A stretch of DNA of 64,000 bases from Galeruca laticollis (Eukaryota > Arthropoda > Insecta > Coleoptera > Chrysomelidae), in NCBI GenBank assembly GCA_963921935.1, contig OY998182.1, positions 37,354,028 to 37,418,027 on the forward strand, in the 5' to 3' direction. The first letter of the stretch is position 1. Each line of letters begins with the position of its first letter. Shown here one piece after another: positions 1 to 10,440 of this stretch. Position numbers and translations under genes: made by a program. The notes beneath the pieces are model-generated. The model made no database searches. It was not told the DNA's origin and saw only the letters and a program-made list of their open reading frames with translations.

Positions 1-560
1 AAGAAAAAAACATGGCGCTGCTAGCTTCATGTTAACGTGGAAAGCCCAAATTAGTAATAATTTGAAAAAAATGAAAATTAATACAGGAAATTGAAGAACT
101 GAATTTGTACCAATTTGTACAACAACAAAAAATAACGTCAACCCCTCAAACAACCCCTGTTGCGATAAATTGAATGGCAAGCCCATACTTCACTGATCTT
201 TTCAATATTTCTTGAAAACCTAAATATTAGTCGATTCTATTAGTACTAAATGTGTACTAATTTGTACCATGAAATATATTCCAAAATATTAAAGTCAACC
301 CACTTAAACAACCGTTGGTTTGGTAAATTGAATAGCAAGCCCATTATCATCCGATCTTTTCAAAATTTCTTGAAAAACGAAATATAAAAATCGATTCCAT
401 TAAAATTGAATTTGTACTAACTTGTACCACAGAAAATATTAACGTCAACCCGCTTAAAGCAACTCCTGCTTTGATAAATTGAATAGCAAGCCCATTATCC
501 TCCGATATCTTCAGAATTTCTTGAAAAACTGAATTTGTACCACAATACATATTTCAACAT
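1..560 (-). repeat. Left arm: ~150-bp tandem monomers, inverted
   Basis: Three to four degenerate monomers read on the minus strand, each with a TTTGTACCA/GGTACAAATT block, a GATCTTTTCAA block and a TTCTTGAAAA block. They match the right-hand array at 1800-2073 and 4504-5056 in opposite orientation. Confidence 0.7.
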
Positions 561-1799
561 ATTTAAGTTAAACAAGTTAAACACAGATTTAGACTGAAGT
601 ACCAAAAATAAAAATAAGTTCTTTTGGCGTTTTGTGCACTGCTTAATTACTCCAAAAATTCCGTGCTAAAATTTTTCCATCTACTAGAAAAATTATTAAG
701 AATTATAAAATAAGGGCATTAATTAGCAATAGGAGCGTAGATCAGACGCCTCTCATCTGAAAAACAAAGAAATCGCCCACTGACTCCATTCGGTTTTTGC
801 TACATGTAACAAAAAAATGTTTTTCAATTTTTCATCCAATCATCTTTACTAAGCCGCCAAGTAGTCAAAAAAAGTGATAACATCAGAGAATGATGCCATT
901 CTTATTTTCTAACTGTCTGGAACTGCAAAAGGGGAAAAAACTTAATTTTTTTGTATCATCAAAGAATTGCCGTTATTACCCAAAAAGACCTCACTGAAAA
1001 TAAGAGTATGTATCTATGACAAAAAATATGGATTTCTAATTGTTATTATAACAATATATTTATTATTAGAGGCAAAACAAACAAACAAAAATGTCTGGGG
1101 AGTGGGTAGGTAACAAGGTTTCATGAAACACTTCATTTATCATTTTATCTAGATTTTGGTCCATTATGAACTTACATCAGGACGACTGCCGTGAGGTGAA
1201 GACACTACATTAAAAAGCCTTTTTCGGGGAAAACTGTGTGGGTTCAAATTAGTCTTATATTCTAAAATTAATATTTAGTTTCTTTTCTTTTTAACGATTT
1301 ACTTGGAAATTAATAAAACACGTGGTCTAATGTATAATATTTTATAAACAAAATAATATAATGATAAAAACTCTTTTGGCTACAAATTATTCCTAAATTC
1401 AAAGTTAAAATGTACGCTATTAAAATTTGATTTTGTAAAGGTGGGGTGCTAGCTTGAGCTCAAACTAGTACCCTCATATTAAATAGCGGTTTTTAAGAAA
1501 AACTGAGGAGTTACAAATTCTAATTTTTGGGGTACAATTTCAAATTTTTGTCCTAAAATTACATCAATTTATTTTTAATTTGAAACGGGTTGAGGGGGGT
1601 GCTAGCAATAATAACTTGTATAAGTTACTTGGAATTGTCACATATGAAAAACCTCTATTGACAAGGACTACACAATCAATAGGACATTATAAGGCAATGT
1701 GTTTGAGAGCCAGTGTTTGGATTGAATATAACGATCTCAAAAAAAAAAGGAAAAAGTGGGGAAACATTCAAAATAATACCAGAATCTACTATAATATTT
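561..1799. other. Interior of the foldback-like element, no gene seen
   Basis: AT-rich sequence with short ORFs only and no recognisable motif. I see no gene, RNA or further repeat here. Confidence 0.4.
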
Positions 1800-2073
1800 C
1801 GTTTATTTTCGAGAAATATTGAAAAGATCGGAGAAGTATGGGCTTGATATTCAATCAATCGAAACAGGGGTTGTTTGAGGGGGTTGACTTTAGTACTTTT
1901 TGTGGTACATATTACTACAAATTCAGTTTTAATGGAATCCACTTTTATATTTTGTTTTTCAAGAAATTTTGAAAAGTTCGGAGGATAATAGACTTGCTAT
2001 TCGATTTATCAAAGTAGGGGTTGTTTAAGTGGGTTGATTTTAATATTTTTCATGGTACAAATTAGTACACATT
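1800..2073 (+). repeat. Right array, part 1 (~150-bp monomers)
   Basis: Two plus-strand monomers. The second is cut at ATT (2071-2073), the target site of the Harbinger insertion, and resumes at 4504. Confidence 0.7.
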
Positions 2074-2280
2074 GAGCGGTGTGAATAAAAACGAGTAGGA
2101 CAAGTAAATACTTGAACATATCAAAATAACAAGTAAACGCCAAAATTGAAGTGAATAAAACAAGTATTTACTCTTACTCGCGAGTAAATACTTGAGAGGC
2201 TAGTAAAACCCGGAAAAATGCCAATTTTAGTGTGAATAAACGCAAGTGATCCAGGACTCCAAAGTGGTGTTGCCAACGAC

Positions 2281-3008
2281 ATGGGTGTTGAAAGAAGTAC
2301 CGTCAGCAGAACATTTTCAAGTGTATTGGATAAAATAGTGTCGAAGTCTGAAGATTGGATTAAATTTCCACGCACTATTGAAGATATGGATCAGGCCAAG
2401 GCAGATTGGGCTTCAAAATTTCGCATTCCGACTGTCATTGGTGCTATAGATTGCACTCACGTGCATATTATGAAACCTTCGGAATTCGGCGACGAGTATG
2501 TGAACAGAAAAGGAAAAACAACAATAAACATTCAGATGACTTGTGACGCTAATGAAAAAATTACAAGTGTGGACGCTCAATGGCCAGGGAGTGTACATGA
2601 TGACAGGATTTGGCGAGTGAGTGGAATTCAGGACGTGGTGCGCCGATATGATGGTTACTGACTCCTTTTGACGAACCAAGAAATGCTCGTGAGCGGAATT
2701 ACAATTCGACCCATGCTCAGGAAAGAGTAATAATTAAACGAGTTTTTGGCCAGATGAAACGTCGTTTTCCCATACTCTCGAGCCAAGTTAGAATAGCAGT
2801 CAAAAATGTTCCCAATTTAGTAATAAGTTGTGCAGTGCTTCACAATGTAGCAAAACATTTGAATGATCCTTGAGAAGTGGAAGACGGAATCGAAAATGGT
2901 GTGGTTGAAGAAAATGTACCTCTATATAATTTAGATCGGAATGAAGTTATAAATAGACGACGTGGTCAGCAAAAACGATTAGAAATTAGTAATAATCTGA
3001 TGATGTAA
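2281..3008 (+). pseudogene. HARBI1-like Harbinger transposase, broken
   Basis: DDE nuclease of the PIF/Harbinger superfamily. The N-terminal third is missing: reading starts inside the helix-turn-helix segment (GVERSTVSRTFSSV). The first catalytic Asp is in VIGAIDCTHVHI and the second in WPGSVHDDRIWR. After RRYDGY an internal loss and frame change near 2657 removes the segment before LTPFDEPRNARERNY. The reading frame then continues through VFGQMKRRFPILSS, where the residue aligned with the catalytic Glu is Lys (IIKRVFG instead of the usual E-x-x-FG). A stop at 2871-2873 is followed by more in-frame sequence to 3006-3008. It is therefore non-functional; the family call is secure. Confidence 0.85.
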
Positions 3009-3434
3009 ATCCACATTTTTGACATGGAAATAAATTTAATCCTATTCCCTTTACTCCAATTGCAATCGCATATGTGAAAAAATAAAATAAAAAAGTAATA
3101 AAAAATATATAAAAAAACAAAAATATATCTTTTTAAATAAGTATGTCACATGTGCGCATGTGTGTGCATAGGCCTACAGTATGTCGGGATTATCATGGCC
3201 TGCTGGAAAAGCAAATGGGCATATACCACCAGCCTATGAGCCCTCCACCGGTCATGCCATACCCGACAAACTGTGTACAGCTGTGTACGTGACGTACGTC
3301 ACGTGACTGTGTACGTGACGTATATTATATACTTATTTCATTTTTGTTTTTTATTTATTTTATTATTATTTTTATTTTTTATTTTATTTTTTTTAGAGAA
3401 AAGGAATATTTCAGGAAAGGAAACAGGGTACAAT
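3009..3434. other. Spacer between the two convergent Harbinger genes
   Basis: Contains a CACGTACACAG/GTACGTGACG-rich palindromic stretch at about 3270-3330 and an A/T-rich tract. One short open stretch from 3180 reads MSGLSWPAGKANGHIPP... but I cannot assign it. Confidence 0.35.
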
Positions 3435-4175
3435 TTATCTCAACAACAAAAATTCTTTTAAGACATCGTCTTCTTCAATCACAACGTGTTGTTCAACGGA
3501 CTCCGTTCGTCTGTGCTGTGCAGCTCTTAGGTTCAACTCCGTTATCATCAGTTGTTCACGTTCAGCCTGAAGTCTTGTTAGCTTAATTTGTTCAAGTAAT
3601 AATAAACGCTGCAGCTCACCAGTTGTCAACTTTGACGTCTCTTCAGTTTCAGCTGAGAGTTTCAATTTCTTATCTTTTTTCAACTTCGTCGCATCGCTCT
3701 TACGTATGCAAGTCACTGGTGTGATGGGCTGGTTTGATGTTAACATGTCAACGGGGTCATCTTCGTCTTCCCTATTCTCATTCTCCTCATTGAGTTCAGA
3801 CGTAGAACTTGCTCCCAATCCAACGCATGAAGCCCCAGGTATTTTGCAATAAACTGGGTTCTCGTTTGAATCGCAATTTTTTAGGAAATCTGCCTCCCAT
3901 GACAACAATGTTATTGGTTTATTTCCAGTTGCGTTGATATCAGTTTTTTTCTTGACTGCGGTTTTCATATTGTTCAATAGCTTTTTTAACTGTCCAACAC
4001 TAGTTTGCTTCCCAACGTTTTTCGAAAACTGGTCGGCTAAACATCCCCATGCCTTCTCTTTAGCAGATGCAACTTTAGGCAACATGGATTTATTTAGCAC
4101 AACACTAAAGTCTTTCAATAACGCTACAAAAATAGCTCTATTGTCACAACCGGAAATCACACTACTTTCATCCAT
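3435..4175 (-). CDS. Myb/SANT-like DNA-binding protein of Harbinger H1
   Basis: An open frame of 246 residues on the strand opposite the transposase. Residues ~10-90 look like the insect Myb/SANT-like domain found in Harbinger accessory proteins (FVALLKDFSVVLNK, then KEKAWGCLADQFSKN and QLKKLLNNMKTAVKKK). An acidic linker (ENENREDEDD) and a Leu/Gln/Glu-rich helix near the C-terminus (TGELQRLLLLEQIKLTRLQA), probably a coiled coil, follow. In this superfamily such proteins bind the element ends and bring the nuclease to DNA and into the nucleus; that role is inferred from the family. No stop or frameshift is visible, unlike the partner transposase. I chose the first Met because the domain starts just after it. 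Confidence 0.7.
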   Translation of the reverse strand: MDESSVISGCDNRAIFVALLKDFSVVLNKSMLPKVASAKEKAWGCLADQFSKNVGKQTSVGQLKKLLNNMKTAVKKKTDINATGNKPITLLSWEADFLKNCDSNENPVYCKIPGASCVGLGASSTSELNEENENREDEDDPVDMLTSNQPITPVTCIRKSDATKLKKDKKLKLSAETEETSKLTTGELQRLLLLEQIKLTRLQAEREQLMITELNLRAAQHRRTESVEQHVVIEEDDVLKEFLLLR

Positions 4176-4503
4176 AGCTGCAGGAGGACAAAAACAAACG
4201 GGAACGACAACTGACTTGTGAGTAATGACGGGGAGTCAAGTTAGTTTAGCGGCGAAAACAGAACAAGTCACAACAGGAAATGATGCGTAGTCTGTGTGGC
4301 GCTACAAGTATTTACTTGCCTTTTTTGTGAATTCAGTTGTCTCGCGAGTCTATACTTGCTAGTATACCCTCGGGTTGACGAGTACACGGTCACAAGTAAG
4401 CTCGACGCTTTATTCACATCGGCTTACTTGAAGTTTAAATACTCGTTACACTTTACTTGTAAGTAAATACTCGTCGTACTCGTTTTTATTCACACCGCTC
4501 ATT

Positions 4504-5056
4504 TAGTACTACTAGAATCAATTTTAATATTTCTTTTTTCAGAAAATATTGGAAAGATCGGAAAATAATGGGCTTGCTATTTAAATTATCGATCAGGGGT
4601 TGTTTGAAGGGGTCGACGTTAATATTTTTTGTGGTACAAATTAGTACAAATTCAGTTTCAATGGAGTCGACTTTTATATTTCGTTTTTCAAGAAATTTTG
4701 AAAAGTTCGGAGGATAATGGGCTTGCTATTCAATTTATCAAAGCAGGGGTCGTTTAAGTGGGTTGACTTTAATATTTTGGAATATTTTTCATGGTACAAA
4801 TCAGTACACATTTAGTACTAATAGAATCGATTCTAATATTTTGTTTTTCAAGAAATATTAAAAAGATCGGTGAAGTATGGGCTTGCTATTCAATTTATCG
4901 CAACAAGAGTTGTTTGAGGGGGTTGACGTTAATTTTTTTTGAGGTACAAATTAGTGCAAATTCAGTTCTTCAATTTCCTGTAATTATTATCATTTGTTTC
5001 AAATTATTATTAATTTGGACTTTCCAGGTTAACATGAAGCGCCATGTTTTCTTCTT
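4504..5056 (+). repeat. Right array, part 2, and right terminus
   Basis: Continuation of the ~150-bp monomers after the Harbinger insert, ending in about 100 bp that is the reverse complement of the window start. Confidence 0.7.
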
Positions 5057-5099
5057 GAATGGGTAAAGGTACAAAATTATTTTTTGTGGTACAAATTAG

Positions 5100-5892
5100 T
5101 ACAAAATGAGGACTAAAAATCATAATAGGTTTTATTTGATTCTGCCGAAATGGTTCTGCCAGCTTCACAGATGTCGAATACCCTGATTGTTGGGGGGTAT
5201 CCTCTTAATTGAGTGAAAGAAACACCATTCGTGAATACTTTATATTATATATTTTATGAAAATACGTTTGACAAAATTACAGTAAAAAAATCAGTAATGT
5301 CAAATTAGACAGCAGCCATCCATACTTGACAGTAACTCTATAAATCTAATAATGAATCTTGTCATATTCGGCCCCCTTAAAAGGCTAGGCTTAGATTTTC
5401 AACATTAACTACTGTATTGGCGGGAAATAAAGGCACTGTAGTATTTTTTCTTTCTGCCTTTACATTTGGTTCAAGGCATAGATTGATGCCGGCAATAAAA
5501 ATGATGCAAAAAATAAAAAAAATTCATATACAAAACAGGAAGCAGATAACACCCTGGTTATGACAGTAGATCTTCTTGTCGGTACCGACTGAGGATGAAG
5601 ATAGGGCCACCACGTGAATTCTAAACTCTGGAGTTACACACTTAGTTTAAAGGTAAAAATAATTACTACAACGATCGAGAACATGTGCTGTCCACCGCTC
5701 AATAGCTACTGCCGGTTTTCGCCTAAAATCTAGTTGGCACGAGCCGAACTATATTTTACCTTGGGGGCAATGCTAAATGCTTCCAAAAATTAATTAAACA
5801 ATTGCCGTGGTGATTGAATAACTACTTAATTAAATTTTAGAAATATGTCGTGAAAACGATATGTTAACACAGAAACCAATATTCATCTCACT
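5100..5892 (-). mobile_element. Probable 3' non-coding end and LTR part of BEL element 1
   Basis: Lies just downstream (minus sense) of the BEL integrase tail. A purine tract, read on the minus strand as TTTTAAGGGGGCCGAA near 5368-5385, looks like a polypurine primer and would place the LTR start near 5370. The second LTR is absent, so the boundary is not proved. Confidence 0.4.
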
Positions 5893-6410
5893 CTAGTTAA
5901 TTGGCAACACAACAATCTTTGTAACTGCTCTCTTAAATGTGCCATTTCTCATTTTGAATGACACCACACGAACCGTCCTTCCCTGGGCGAAGCTCTAATA
6001 TGGTACCCAAGGGCCAGCACATCGGAGGGACGTGATCTTCTTTAACTAAAACCAATGCTCCAACATCAATTCTTGCACTGCTATCAAACTGCCACTTCGC
6101 TCTTTGCTGAATGTAATGAATATACTCCTTACTCCAACGGGACCAATAGTGTTGTCCCATAAGTTGAAGATGTCGGTATCTTCTAACGAAATTGATCTTA
6201 TCCTCTAGTAAATTCCTCTCAGGTCGGGCCGTAAGCCGTAAGCTCTTGACCGATTAAAAATGGGCCGAAGTAATCGCTTGTAGGTCGTTAGGATCGGAGG
6301 GCAAAGGAAGAAGCGGCCTTGAGTTTAAAATTGCCTCAATTTGAGTAGTCAAAGAATAAAATTCTTCGTAATGTGGGCGTAAACCATTTAAAATACGTTT
6401 TAAATGATTA
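5893..6410 (-). pseudogene. BEL/Pao polyprotein, C-terminal integrase tail
   Basis: Minus-strand remnant of a BEL/Pao pol. It reads from the end of the integrase core (IEAILNSRPLLPLPSDPNDL) through HFLIGQ into the DUF5641-type C-terminal domain (YWSRWSKEYIHYIQQRAKW, then PPMCWPLGTILELRPGKDG). A one-base frameshift near 5950-5985 shifts the last ~20 residues; the original end (VTKIVVLPIN) reads in another frame to a stop at 5893-5895. Everything upstream of the integrase end is replaced by a Penelope-like element that begins at 6411. It is a different BEL family from the one at 48.7-52.4 kb, judged by its C-terminal residues. Confidence 0.8.
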
Positions 6411-6477
6411 GTGTTTTAAATAAAACTTACTGTTTCTAGTTAACTCCACAGTATATTGAAAAATGTTTAAAATTCTA

Positions 6478-6525
6478 AATTGACAATTGTTTCGATATTA
6501 CCTAAATATAATCGTCAGAATGACA
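6478..6525 (-). ncRNA. Candidate hammerhead ribozyme motif in PLE1 terminus
   Basis: On the minus strand: CTGACGA (matches CUGANGA), a weak stem-loop ending in ATATC, then GAAACAATTGTC, where ACA-AU-UGU can form a very short stem III before the cleavage triplet GUC. AUU before and AAU after could pair as stem I. Hammerheads in PLE terminal repeats are known from the literature. Here an extra U follows the CUGANGA box and stem II is imperfect, so activity is doubtful. Confidence 0.45.
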
Positions 6526-6750
6526 GAAGTTACATTTATTTCATTTGATGCCTACCTGATGTTTAATTATTTTTGGCTAGTCTTGTGATTGACTTAATAT
6601 ATGTTAATAGATAAAAGGATATGATATTACAAATATTAAAGCTTAGATATTATTAGCCCTAGGGGGATATCCTTATTCCAATTAAGATCAGTATAACTGT
6701 GCAATGATATAGAAGACCAGGAAAACAATATCTGCTGATCTTTACAATTA

Positions 6751-8085
6751 TCACTTAAGAAGACAATTTGTACGTGGAGAACTCTCTAGATTTATCTGTT
6801 CATTGACGACTTCATATTCTGGGTTTCTTAGGTGCCTTCTAATTTCCAATTCTTCATGGAAATCCAGTTCACAAATATGTAGTACTTCTAGTTCTGTGTT
6901 AGGTGTCAATGAACGATTGGTGTCAAGTAGATGTCTGGCGTAGTGGGATTTATCTGGTTGTTTTAATCTGTATGCTCGTAAGTGTTCATTGTATCGGATT
7001 TCAGAATTTCTAATGGTCTGTCCCATATAGACAACATTACATTCTGGACAAGTTTATATATACCAGATTTCTTTAATGGTGATATTTTTGTTTTTACATT
7101 TAACAATTTTGTACTTATGTTACTTTCTGTTTTAAAAGAAATCGTTGTATTTGTTGCTAAAGATATCTTTGAAATATTTCCTGCATATGTAATTGTTTTA
7201 TATGTTTTTATTTCTTTAGTTTGTCCTCTTTTTTACTAATTAGTTTATTTATCATATGTAATGGGTAAACGTTGGATGTTGCTATTTGTTTAATTGTGTT
7301 AATCTCTCTATCAAAATTACATTTGTTCATAGGAACTGAAAATGCTCTATGTATCATTGAATTATATGCTGCTAGTTTATGGAACATGGGATGATTGGAA
7401 CTGTATGGAATAGTCACATCAGTGTGTTGGTTTTCGATGAATCGAATAATCTAGTACATTATTAACTCTTTGAATTTTTAAATCAAGAAAATTGATTGAA
7501 CTATTTTCTTCAACTTCTAATGTAAATTTAATTTTTGGGTGTTGTAATTTATTAATGTGGTTGAAAAATATATCTAATTGTCGTTCACTACCCATAAAAC
7601 AAGCTAATATGTCATCTACATATCTATACCAAAATAAAACATTTTTTGAAATATTACTTTCAAAGATTTTTCTTTCTACACTGTCCATAAAAATGTTTGC
7701 CAAAATTGGCGATATAGGGCTTCCCATTGGTAAACCTTCATTTTGAATATATATCTTATTGTCAAAAGTAGAATAATTCTGATTAATACATACATCAAAT
7801 AAATTAAGTATATCTGATTAATATTTGTATCTTCTAGTAACTTTCTTACAAGTATTAGACATTCTTTAGGAGGAATTTTAGTGAATATATTGGTAACATC
7901 AAATGAAATAAGCTTAGAGTTATCTTGCAAGTTGAATGCTTTTAATTCTTTGATCAGTTCCATTGAATTTCTAATTGAATATTTAGATGTATATCCGTAA
8001 CTATTCAGTATATTGTTAAGTATCTTTGCCATATATTATTAGGATTATTAACATAAGAAACTACAGGTCTAATTTTTAGGAATAT
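6751..8085 (-). pseudogene. PLE1 reverse transcriptase and GIY-YIG endonuclease, broken
   Basis: Read on the minus strand from 8085. Motifs are KIRPVVSYVNNPNN, then SISFDVTNIFTKIP-like fingers/palm (KLISFDVTNIFTKIPPKE), GSPISPILANIFMD, and the catalytic FWYRYVDDILACF (YVDD intact), followed by INFLDLKI. After a gap the endonuclease reads CPECNVVYMGQTIRNSEIRY and NEHLRAYRLKQPDKSHYARH, matching the GIY-YIG domain of Penelope-like elements. At least four frame changes split it (pieces at 8005-8226, 7676-8032, 7419-7727 and 6751-7026), so it is inactive. Family assignment is confident. Confidence 0.85.
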
Positions 8086-9074
8086 TTCTACTTCACTCAA
8101 ATTTCTATTCCGATTACAATTTACTTGTTGTTGAGGAACCTGAAGGCGAGGAATGAAACTTACATCATTGACAAACCAAGTGCTGGTGGCAACAAAAATC
8201 GGAGTCGAAGACGAGAATTTTTGCACCTGAACGAATGCATTTTTTTAAAAAAAAATATTACTTTACATTGCGTTTATTCGATTTTTTTCATATGAAAAAT
8301 TAGATGCCCGAATGGTATTTGACAAGACTATTTCACGAGTAACAGATTATTCTGCATACACATAGCTTACAAAACATACTACTTTACATGCATACATAAT
8401 AAATATGTAGGTATTACTTTGAACACTGAAAAACATCAGGTAATTTATTTAATCACAAAATACTACAAACATAATAATATAATAATAAGTACTTGTTATC
8501 AAATGTGGCTATTGTCATTTTTGATGACAACAGCTGTCAAGTTTTGCCGCGGGTAAACTCGAAAAAACTGCTGACAGGTGTCGTCATACAGTTTTTCCAT
8601 CGAGAAACCATTTGTAATTCAAAATTGCGTGTTTGTGATTGATGTAAATTCAGATGAGGGAAAAAGTCCACGATATATCAATGGCAGGAAAAATTTGAGA
8701 ATCTGTATGTAGCACGTATTTCAAAAAAAAAATTTTACTGTATAAAACATTAATTAACTAACCTGGAAAACCAAAAATTTCTCCGCGGAAACACATATTA
8801 ACAGTAAAAATTCAATATTAAAAGTGTGAAAATTCTAATATTTACGTCAAATTTTTTAACAACGTTGCCAAAGTTGACAATAGAAAAATTAAAAAAGAAG
8901 AATATATCAACTACTGCTTCTTATTTTAAAGGTCTCAGCTGACAAAATTATTCAGCTCAAACCTATTAACTAATCTAGGTGTAAATGATCTAACCTTTAT
9001 GGCTTAAACAGTAAACATATGTTTTAAAGATCGCTCTCCGACACCTAACACATATCAATGAATAACCTATACAC
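8086..9074. other. AT-rich stretch with a small inverted repeat
   Basis: No gene is seen. At 8531-8586 ATGACAACAGCTGTCA and a later CTGACAGGTGTCGTCAT form an imperfect hairpin, possibly a MITE end. Confidence 0.4.
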
Positions 9075-9208
9075 GTATGTGGTATACCTATTTGAGCCCG
9101 TATTACTGAATAATGTGCCGGGTCAACGTTTCGCAATTCGTGCGCGCGAGAATTGCGAAACGTCGACCCGGCGCTTTTTTTTCAAACTATTGATAGCTGT
9201 TCATAAAA
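9075..9208 (+). repeat. Partial direct copy of the palindromic element's arm
   Basis: GTATGTGGTATACCTATTTG, CCCGTATTACTGAATAATGTG and the nested GTTTCGCAATTCG palindrome repeat, with differences, the sequence starting at 9246. It is a truncated tandem copy beside the large palindrome. Confidence 0.7.
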
Positions 9209-9812
9209 AAAATTTTCTTTTCAAATTGTGCATATATTCCTAATAACGTATGTGGTATACTTATTTAAGCCCGTATTAGAGAATAATGTGGATTGAAATC
9301 GCGAGCGAAGCGAGCGCGCCGGGTCGACGTTTCGCAATTCGCGCGCGAATTGCGAAACGTCGACTCGGCGCGCTTTTTTTGCAAACTAACTTCATGGAAT
9401 TCCGAAATAACCATAGATAAAGAAATATCGATGTAACTGCATACAAACGAAATCGAGACTTACATTTTTCGTAATTTCATAACTTCATAAATTTGGCAAC
9501 GTCGCTAATGTCAGAGCGACGTTGCCAAATTTATGAAGTTATGAAATTACGAAAAATGTAAGTCTCGATTTCGTTTGTATGCAGTTACATCGATATTTTT
9601 TTATCTATGGTTATTTCGGAATTCCATGAAGTTAGTTTGCAAAAAAAGCGCGCCGAGTCGACGTTTCGCAATTCGCGCGCGAATTGCGAAACGTCGACCC
9701 GGCGCGCTCGCTTCGCTCGCGATTTCAATCCACATTATTCTCTAATACGGGCTTAAATAAGTATACCACATACGTTATTAGGAATATATGCACAATTTGA
9801 AAAGAAAATTTT
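9209..9812. repeat. ~600-bp near-perfect palindrome (foldback element)
   Basis: Left arm 9209-9506 and right arm 9515-9812 are reverse complements over about 298 bases with very few mismatches (for example AAAGAAATAT versus AAAAAAATAT), around an 8-base spacer AATGTCAG. Each arm contains a second palindrome (GTCGACGTTTCGCAATTCGC and its complement) next to CGCGAGCGAAGCGAGCGCGC. No ORF for a transposase is present. It could be a foldback/MITE element or a recent inverted duplication of the 9075-9208 type unit. Confidence 0.85.
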
Positions 9813-10440
9813 AGCAAATGTCAGTGATTAGCAAATGTCAGTTGAGATTGTTGTCAAAGCATAACAAAATCATTTTGAAAAAAACTAGTGTTTATCGTAA
9901 TGATTCAGTCTACAATTATCACATATCTATTAAGAACAAATTAAATATTATACTTGGAGAATATATATGTATATATACAACAAGAAAATCTGAGAAATAT
10001 GCATTCGAAAAGGGACAAATTCGAAAATGAAAATCCTTCTACTGTGCTTGTTAAGTGTTTCCGCAGCAAAATTTGCTATGTGTTTGTTAGTAAGTGACTT
10101 ACATAATTAAAAAAGAATTTTCGAAATCGGTGTCAGGTAGGTTTTCTCAAATTTTACCTATATGTATAATCGGAATGAATGCTCACGAAGCGATTTTTGC
10201 CTAGATGAAAATTATTTTTTCTGAAATCGTCAAGAAAGCTTGTCATGACAGAACTCAGGTTGGTCATGAAAGTGTCACTTTAAAGACTAGTCACTTTCAT
10301 GATTTTTACAAGACTCCTGTCACTTTACAAGACTCATCTGTCATTTTTAGACTGCAATTGAATTAGAAATCGTCACTTATCTTATGAAACGTTTATTTAA
10401 TATAATTAAAAACACTAACAATCAAATACAACAAATATTA
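9813..10440. other. Intergenic stretch; possible short signal-peptide exon
   Basis: At 10027 an ATG opens MKILLLCLLSVSAAKFAMCLL, signal-peptide-like, immediately followed by GTAAGT, a good splice donor; without splicing it stops after seven more codons. A TATATATGTATATATAC tract lies ~50 bases upstream. No second exon is recognised, so this may be chance. Repeated GTCACTTT / AAAGTGTC words at 10265-10345 resemble words near 11835-11936. Confidence 0.2.

Larger units (their letters stand above)
2074..4500. mobile_element. PIF/Harbinger DNA transposon (copy H1), TSD ATT
   Basis: The ends are inverted repeats: GAGCGGTGTGAATAAA at 2074 and its complement ending at 4500, with the match running about 24 bases. 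A 3-bp duplication ATT flanks it (2071-2073 and 4501-4503), the size expected for PIF/Harbinger. Removing the insert restores an uninterrupted ACACATTTAGTACT monomer like those nearby, so the boundaries are firm. It carries two convergent genes, a HARBI1-like nuclease on the plus strand and a Myb/SANT-like protein on the minus strand, as in other members of the superfamily. The nuclease is dead; the Myb-like ORF is open. Confidence 0.9.
1..5056. mobile_element. Foldback-like element with inverted, internally tandem arms
   Basis: The first ~100 bases reappear as reverse complement near 4958-5056 (AACATGGCGCT... at the left, the complement at the right). Each arm continues inward as degenerate ~150-bp monomers containing TTCAAGAAATTTTGAAAAG and GGTACAAATTAGTACA. 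Left monomer starts lie near 217, 371 and 521 (minus sense); right ones near 1809, 1958, 4540, 4688 and 4848 (plus sense). The right array is broken by the Harbinger insertion at 2074-4500. The left end may continue outside the window. No protein is recognised in the interior, so the mobilising enzyme is unknown. Confidence 0.6.
6411..8085 (-). mobile_element. Penelope-like element, copy PLE1
   Basis: The 3' terminus begins GTGTTTTAAAT on the plus strand, as in the other PLE copies at 38430, 49640 and 55428 (inverted). Next inward is a non-coding part with a hammerhead-like motif, then a GIY-YIG endonuclease region and a reverse transcriptase region, all minus sense. This order (RT then GIY-YIG) is typical of Penelope-like elements. 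The 5' limit near 8085 is where similarity to RT motifs ends. Confidence 0.8.

Noticed and set aside
3934..4221. Plus-strand ORF opposite the Myb-like gene
   Set aside because: Antisense shadow of the 246-residue Myb/SANT-like frame.
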